Source: Platycnemis pennipes
Lineage: Eukaryota > Arthropoda > Insecta > Odonata > Platycnemididae
DNA: 64,000 nt
Direction of reading: 5' to 3'
Assembly: GCA_933228895.1 (NCBI GenBank)
Contig: OW121852.1
Location: 101,329,544-101,393,543, forward strand
Below are positions 60,431-64,000 of the stretch, in pieces. The position numbers were made by a program, and so were the translations under genes. Within the stretch, counting starts at the first letter, position 1. The number at the start of each line of letters is the position of its first letter. The notes under the pieces were generated by a model, which was given only the letters and a program-made list of their open reading frames with translations, was not told the origin of the DNA and did no database searches.

Positions 60431-63400
60431 TACCTACATGTTTTTGAATGACGAATTTGATCTTAGAAATCGGTCACCTCCCGCAGTAACAGCAACAACA
60501 ACACAACCACACGAAAGTCGATTTTAAACAAAATTGGAAGATAACTGTTCAGCAGATAAATGAGCCAATATGATTACTACACCTATGAAGACACTACATC
60601 TCACCACTCACCAATTTCAGTGCATTCATGTGATTACGCAGTTCTTTTGGCGTAATTAGCAGAACGGTAGCAGTAATTAATACACTCGTAGCTGATTGGC
60701 TCTTATTAACTGACTCAAGCGTACATCTGCGCTCCGTTTTATTGCATCGTGACACAACCAATTCCACTTGTTTACCTTGATTTTATAATTTCACCCGAAG
60801 GAAGTAACACAATCAATTCGCATTGTATATTCATTCTATTGGTTAAATCGAGCTAAAACGGTACCACATTTTATAATCCTCCTATGGTCACCGAATTATA
60901 AACAACCACGCCTAGAATACTTCCGTGCGTTAAAGAGGCAACTTGCATTTTAACACGAAAACCTCCACTAATAATATGCTTGAATTGGGTTGGGGTTGAG
61001 TGGAAATTGTTTTAATTACTTGCACGTTTTGGAAAGAACAATCATCCAATTGAACGACTAAGCAATCAAAATTTAGTACCTACTTAATGAGTTTTAGGCC
61101 ATCATCAAGTGAAGTTGAGTATGTGCCATAAGAGAGCTTACATACGTGCAAGATCATATTTTTAAACTCAACTCAAACTATTTTTACTACCTGAAACTTA
61201 GTCCCTAAAATTTAACAACGATTTTGAATGTTCAACGAGACACGTACATTTTAAGAAGATTTTGAAACTATTTATTTAGCTTCTTTTGAAGAAATGTTTC
61301 TTCTAATACACATACATTTAGCATGAAAATCGACAAAAATCCTTTGCTGATCATCACGGTTGCAAGTAAGCATGCGTAAAAGTCTTTATGTTCCCTAAAA
61401 ATAAAGTGAATGCTCGGAAAAGTCAAAATCTCTCGCATTCGCAGCCTTTTTCACGCGAATTTTTAAGTGAAAACGTGATTCGCGAAAGGCCATCACGCCT
61501 AAAATAATGCATCGAAGGGATACGAGGGCGTCTCAAAAAGTTCCTCCCCAAAAGAAAAGGAGCCTTCTAATAGGAGGAAATGCGCGAGAACGTGATCTAC
61601 GAAAACAGTCCATAACTTTAGAGAAAGCAGGGCGGAGGGCCACCTTGATTCGGCGGAAGCTGTGTATAAAAGACGAATTTTTAAGAACTCGGCTTCTAGC
61701 GTTCTAAGACTTTCACTCAATGGTCCGAATGCGAACCTCCGATGGAAAAAAATATCGGGAGTGATGGAAAGCTTAGGGGCCAGTGGAAGACTAAATTCGA
61801 CACTCGGCTTTATAAAACTCACATCAAACTGAGCACATGAGGGTGGAGGCGCACCGGCGTATGAATCTAAGAGGTGAGTTTCAAAATCAATCCACGATGG
61901 AATTAACAAACTTATGATGAGAGGCAGTCATGGATCACGATCGCCAGAAGAACTATCAAATTCTTTTTCCAGCTATCTCTGACAAAGACAGTAACTTAAC
62001 TGATTCCGAGAACATTAGATGAGGCGCGGCAGATATATATATTGATCACTGTCTTTTTAGCATGTTCTAGCAATGTAACCAAAACATTGATAATGTACCT
62101 CGAAAGCATAAGCCATCTGTTAAGAATGATAATATATAAACTTCTAGCGCTGTGATTCCTACGAATTTTGCCCAATCTCCTTTTACAAAATTTTAGAATA
62201 TAATTCACCTTTCTCAAATTTGTCTAGCAAAAACAAATTCTCCAATTTGATAATTAGTGGTCCCAACTTCCCAATGAAGCCCTACAATTTTCACGAGATA
62301 ATTTTCCTGCTATTGAGAACCCCTGTCATATTATAATATCTTCATATTAATTAGCACTTGATGGGATTATAATATGAATCATTTTAACTTAGTTTACTCT
62401 TGAGTTTCCTCTTGTAGCGACATAAAGACAGTGGTTATATTATCGGCCAATAATGGGTATATTATCGCATTACGCATATCGAATTCCGTTAAAAAAAATT
62501 TCTGAGGGACAAAATAGGAATAAAAAGTCCAGTTTTAATAATTTTAGTCAATGTTTGCACAATAATAGAACCTTATTGATTAGGCTGAATTATGTTTAAC
62601 AGTTACTTAAAAAAGTCAGCAGCCTGGCGTACTTTTAAAGTACGCTAACTGTATAAATAAAGGAAATGAACTTGCATGAAAACCGACCGTTGAAGACAAT
62701 GGACAAGGCTTTATTACATTAGGCGATAAAAATACACGCAATGTCAGTTTTGAGAAAAATATAAGCGGGAAAGGAGAAACAAGTAGCTTTGTATCATTCA
62801 GTATTACGCCTTTTGTATCATTCAGTATTACGCCTTTTGTGTACACGTATGATTCAAAGGAGAATTATTAGCAAGCAGACAAATCATTGGATGATGGAAC
62901 AATAGGCGGGTCCGAATCTTCATTAACTGATTTCGAAAGTACAAACATCATAAGGTCTTTCAAAGACTTTCTGCACAAGTCTTTACTATATAGGAGGAAG
63001 AGAATTTTCCATGAAACCACTCGCGCTAATGCATAACCTGCGGGCTTAATCATGTAGCCATAGAAACATAAAATGAAGAAAAGTTATGCGTTTAAAGGCG
63101 AGTCTCTGATTCCTGAGAAATTCATTCTTTTCTATGCAAAGGTATGCGACCACTAGTTCTCGTTACGCAACCAATGCTTCCTTGACCCCCACCTAGCCTT
63201 TGCGAGGATTCTGATCCAAGAATAAAAAGAAACTGTATTGTTAAATCTACATATTTCCAATGATTTGAATTATGCGCCAACTAGTTCCCTTGTAAGGGTT
63301 AAAATGGTATGTGATCACTCTCCCATTGTCTGATGAAGGAAACGTCATTCTCCGACTAAGTCATTGGAAGGAAACCATACAGAAATTAATTTCAGTAGCA

Positions 63401-64000
63401 TTATATCTTATATTTATCCTTATAAAATGAAAGATAATGATTGCCCTCATAAAAAATATAAATATATATTTATCCTCGATTAAGACAATGGGGTTATTTC
63501 ACATTTGTAAAGTATAGACTAATCCAGACTATCATATAAATTTCACGATCATAGTAAACCGTATCCACAACTGATATGAATTACACAAGCGGCAATTGTT
63601 CAGTCAAGAGCTCTCATAGACGACACGTACATACGTAGATGCAAACCTACATTTGCGTAATTGTTTGCGAGCCATAACGAGGGTGTGTGGCACGGGGTGA
63701 TAGGCCATCATATACGTAATACCGTATCTTCTTGCTTATATGCAACTCAAATTTCACGCTCATAATTGCGCAATTGTGCTCATACATTGACGTGATAAAT
63801 GAAGTGGGACCGTCATTTTATCGAGAAGGCCTCTTAAACTTGAATGGAGTCTAAAAAAACAGCAATTTCCGAAATATCTATTTAGGTCAATCACCACAGA
63901 ATCAGGATTTTCATGGCCATCGAACTTATTTCGTCGATAATATGAGTTATTGAGGTGCAATCGATCCAGTTCTTAAACGTTTTGAACTTTAATTTATCCA
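60431..64000. other. AT-rich right end, no recognisable gene
   Basis: It contains a 24-bp tandem duplication (62788-62835) and a small palindrome near 62640 (GCGTACTTTTAAAGTACGC). I see no supported exon. Confidence 0.4.
62788..62835. repeat. 24-bp unit in two tandem copies
   Basis: The unit TTTGTATCATTCAGTATTAC, plus GCCT, is repeated exactly twice head to tail. Confidence 0.95.

Overview
The window looks like a piece of a repeat-rich arthropod, most likely insect, nuclear genome. It is AT-rich and gene-poor, with long introns carrying GT/AG splice sites, a 60-nt intron, many tRNA-derived SINEs, and remnants of most major eukaryotic transposon classes. The species cannot be named from the sequence. 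Nothing prokaryotic (operons, Shine-Dalgarno sites, CRISPR) is present.

Two host coding loci can be supported. (1) A complete five-exon peptide-methionine (S)-S-oxide reductase gene (MsrA) lies on the minus strand from 23074 to 8990. All exon phases join cleanly to a 269-residue protein. The first exon encodes an acidic-residue-free N terminus that resembles a mitochondrial presequence. Its last intron is about 12.9 kb and holds a complete-ended Tigger/pogo element, a complete-ended piggyBac element, a pipsqueak-HTH transposon fragment, a fold-back repeat and a tRNA-like sequence. (2) A plus-strand first coding exon (40615-40747) encodes a signal peptide. It sits at the 3' side of a GC/CpG-rich stretch and ends in a consensus splice donor. 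The rest of that gene was not found in the window.

Layout: 1-2585 is an L2/CR1-like non-LTR element interrupted by an RTE-clade element (276-2224) with an 11-bp target duplication. 2585-2680 holds two adjacent perfect palindromes. 4160-4569 is a fold-back element with 143-bp arms. 8990-23074 is the MsrA gene. 23675-23758 is a second palindrome pair. 23985-26400 is a Copia remnant split by a 1379-bp hAT element with a perfect 8-bp target duplication. 26784-28060 is an RNase H-bearing non-LTR element (minus strand). 28170-29395 holds two Penelope-like element (PLE) fragments facing tail to tail. 29500-64000 is mostly non-coding, with scattered SINEs, three more fold-back elements (38.6, 52.4 and 52.8 kb), the signal-peptide exon and a second, truncated RTE copy (48845-49413).

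The most interesting signal is a hairpin motif shared by four fold-back elements (18.8, 38.7, 52.5 and 52.8 kb). It has the layout of a minimal hammerhead ribozyme: a CUGANGA-like box, a short helix, GAAAC, a 4-nt loop and GUC, with compensatory changes in the helix between copies. PLEs are known to carry such ribozymes, and a PLE reverse transcriptase lies in the same window. No multi-gene biochemical system was found.
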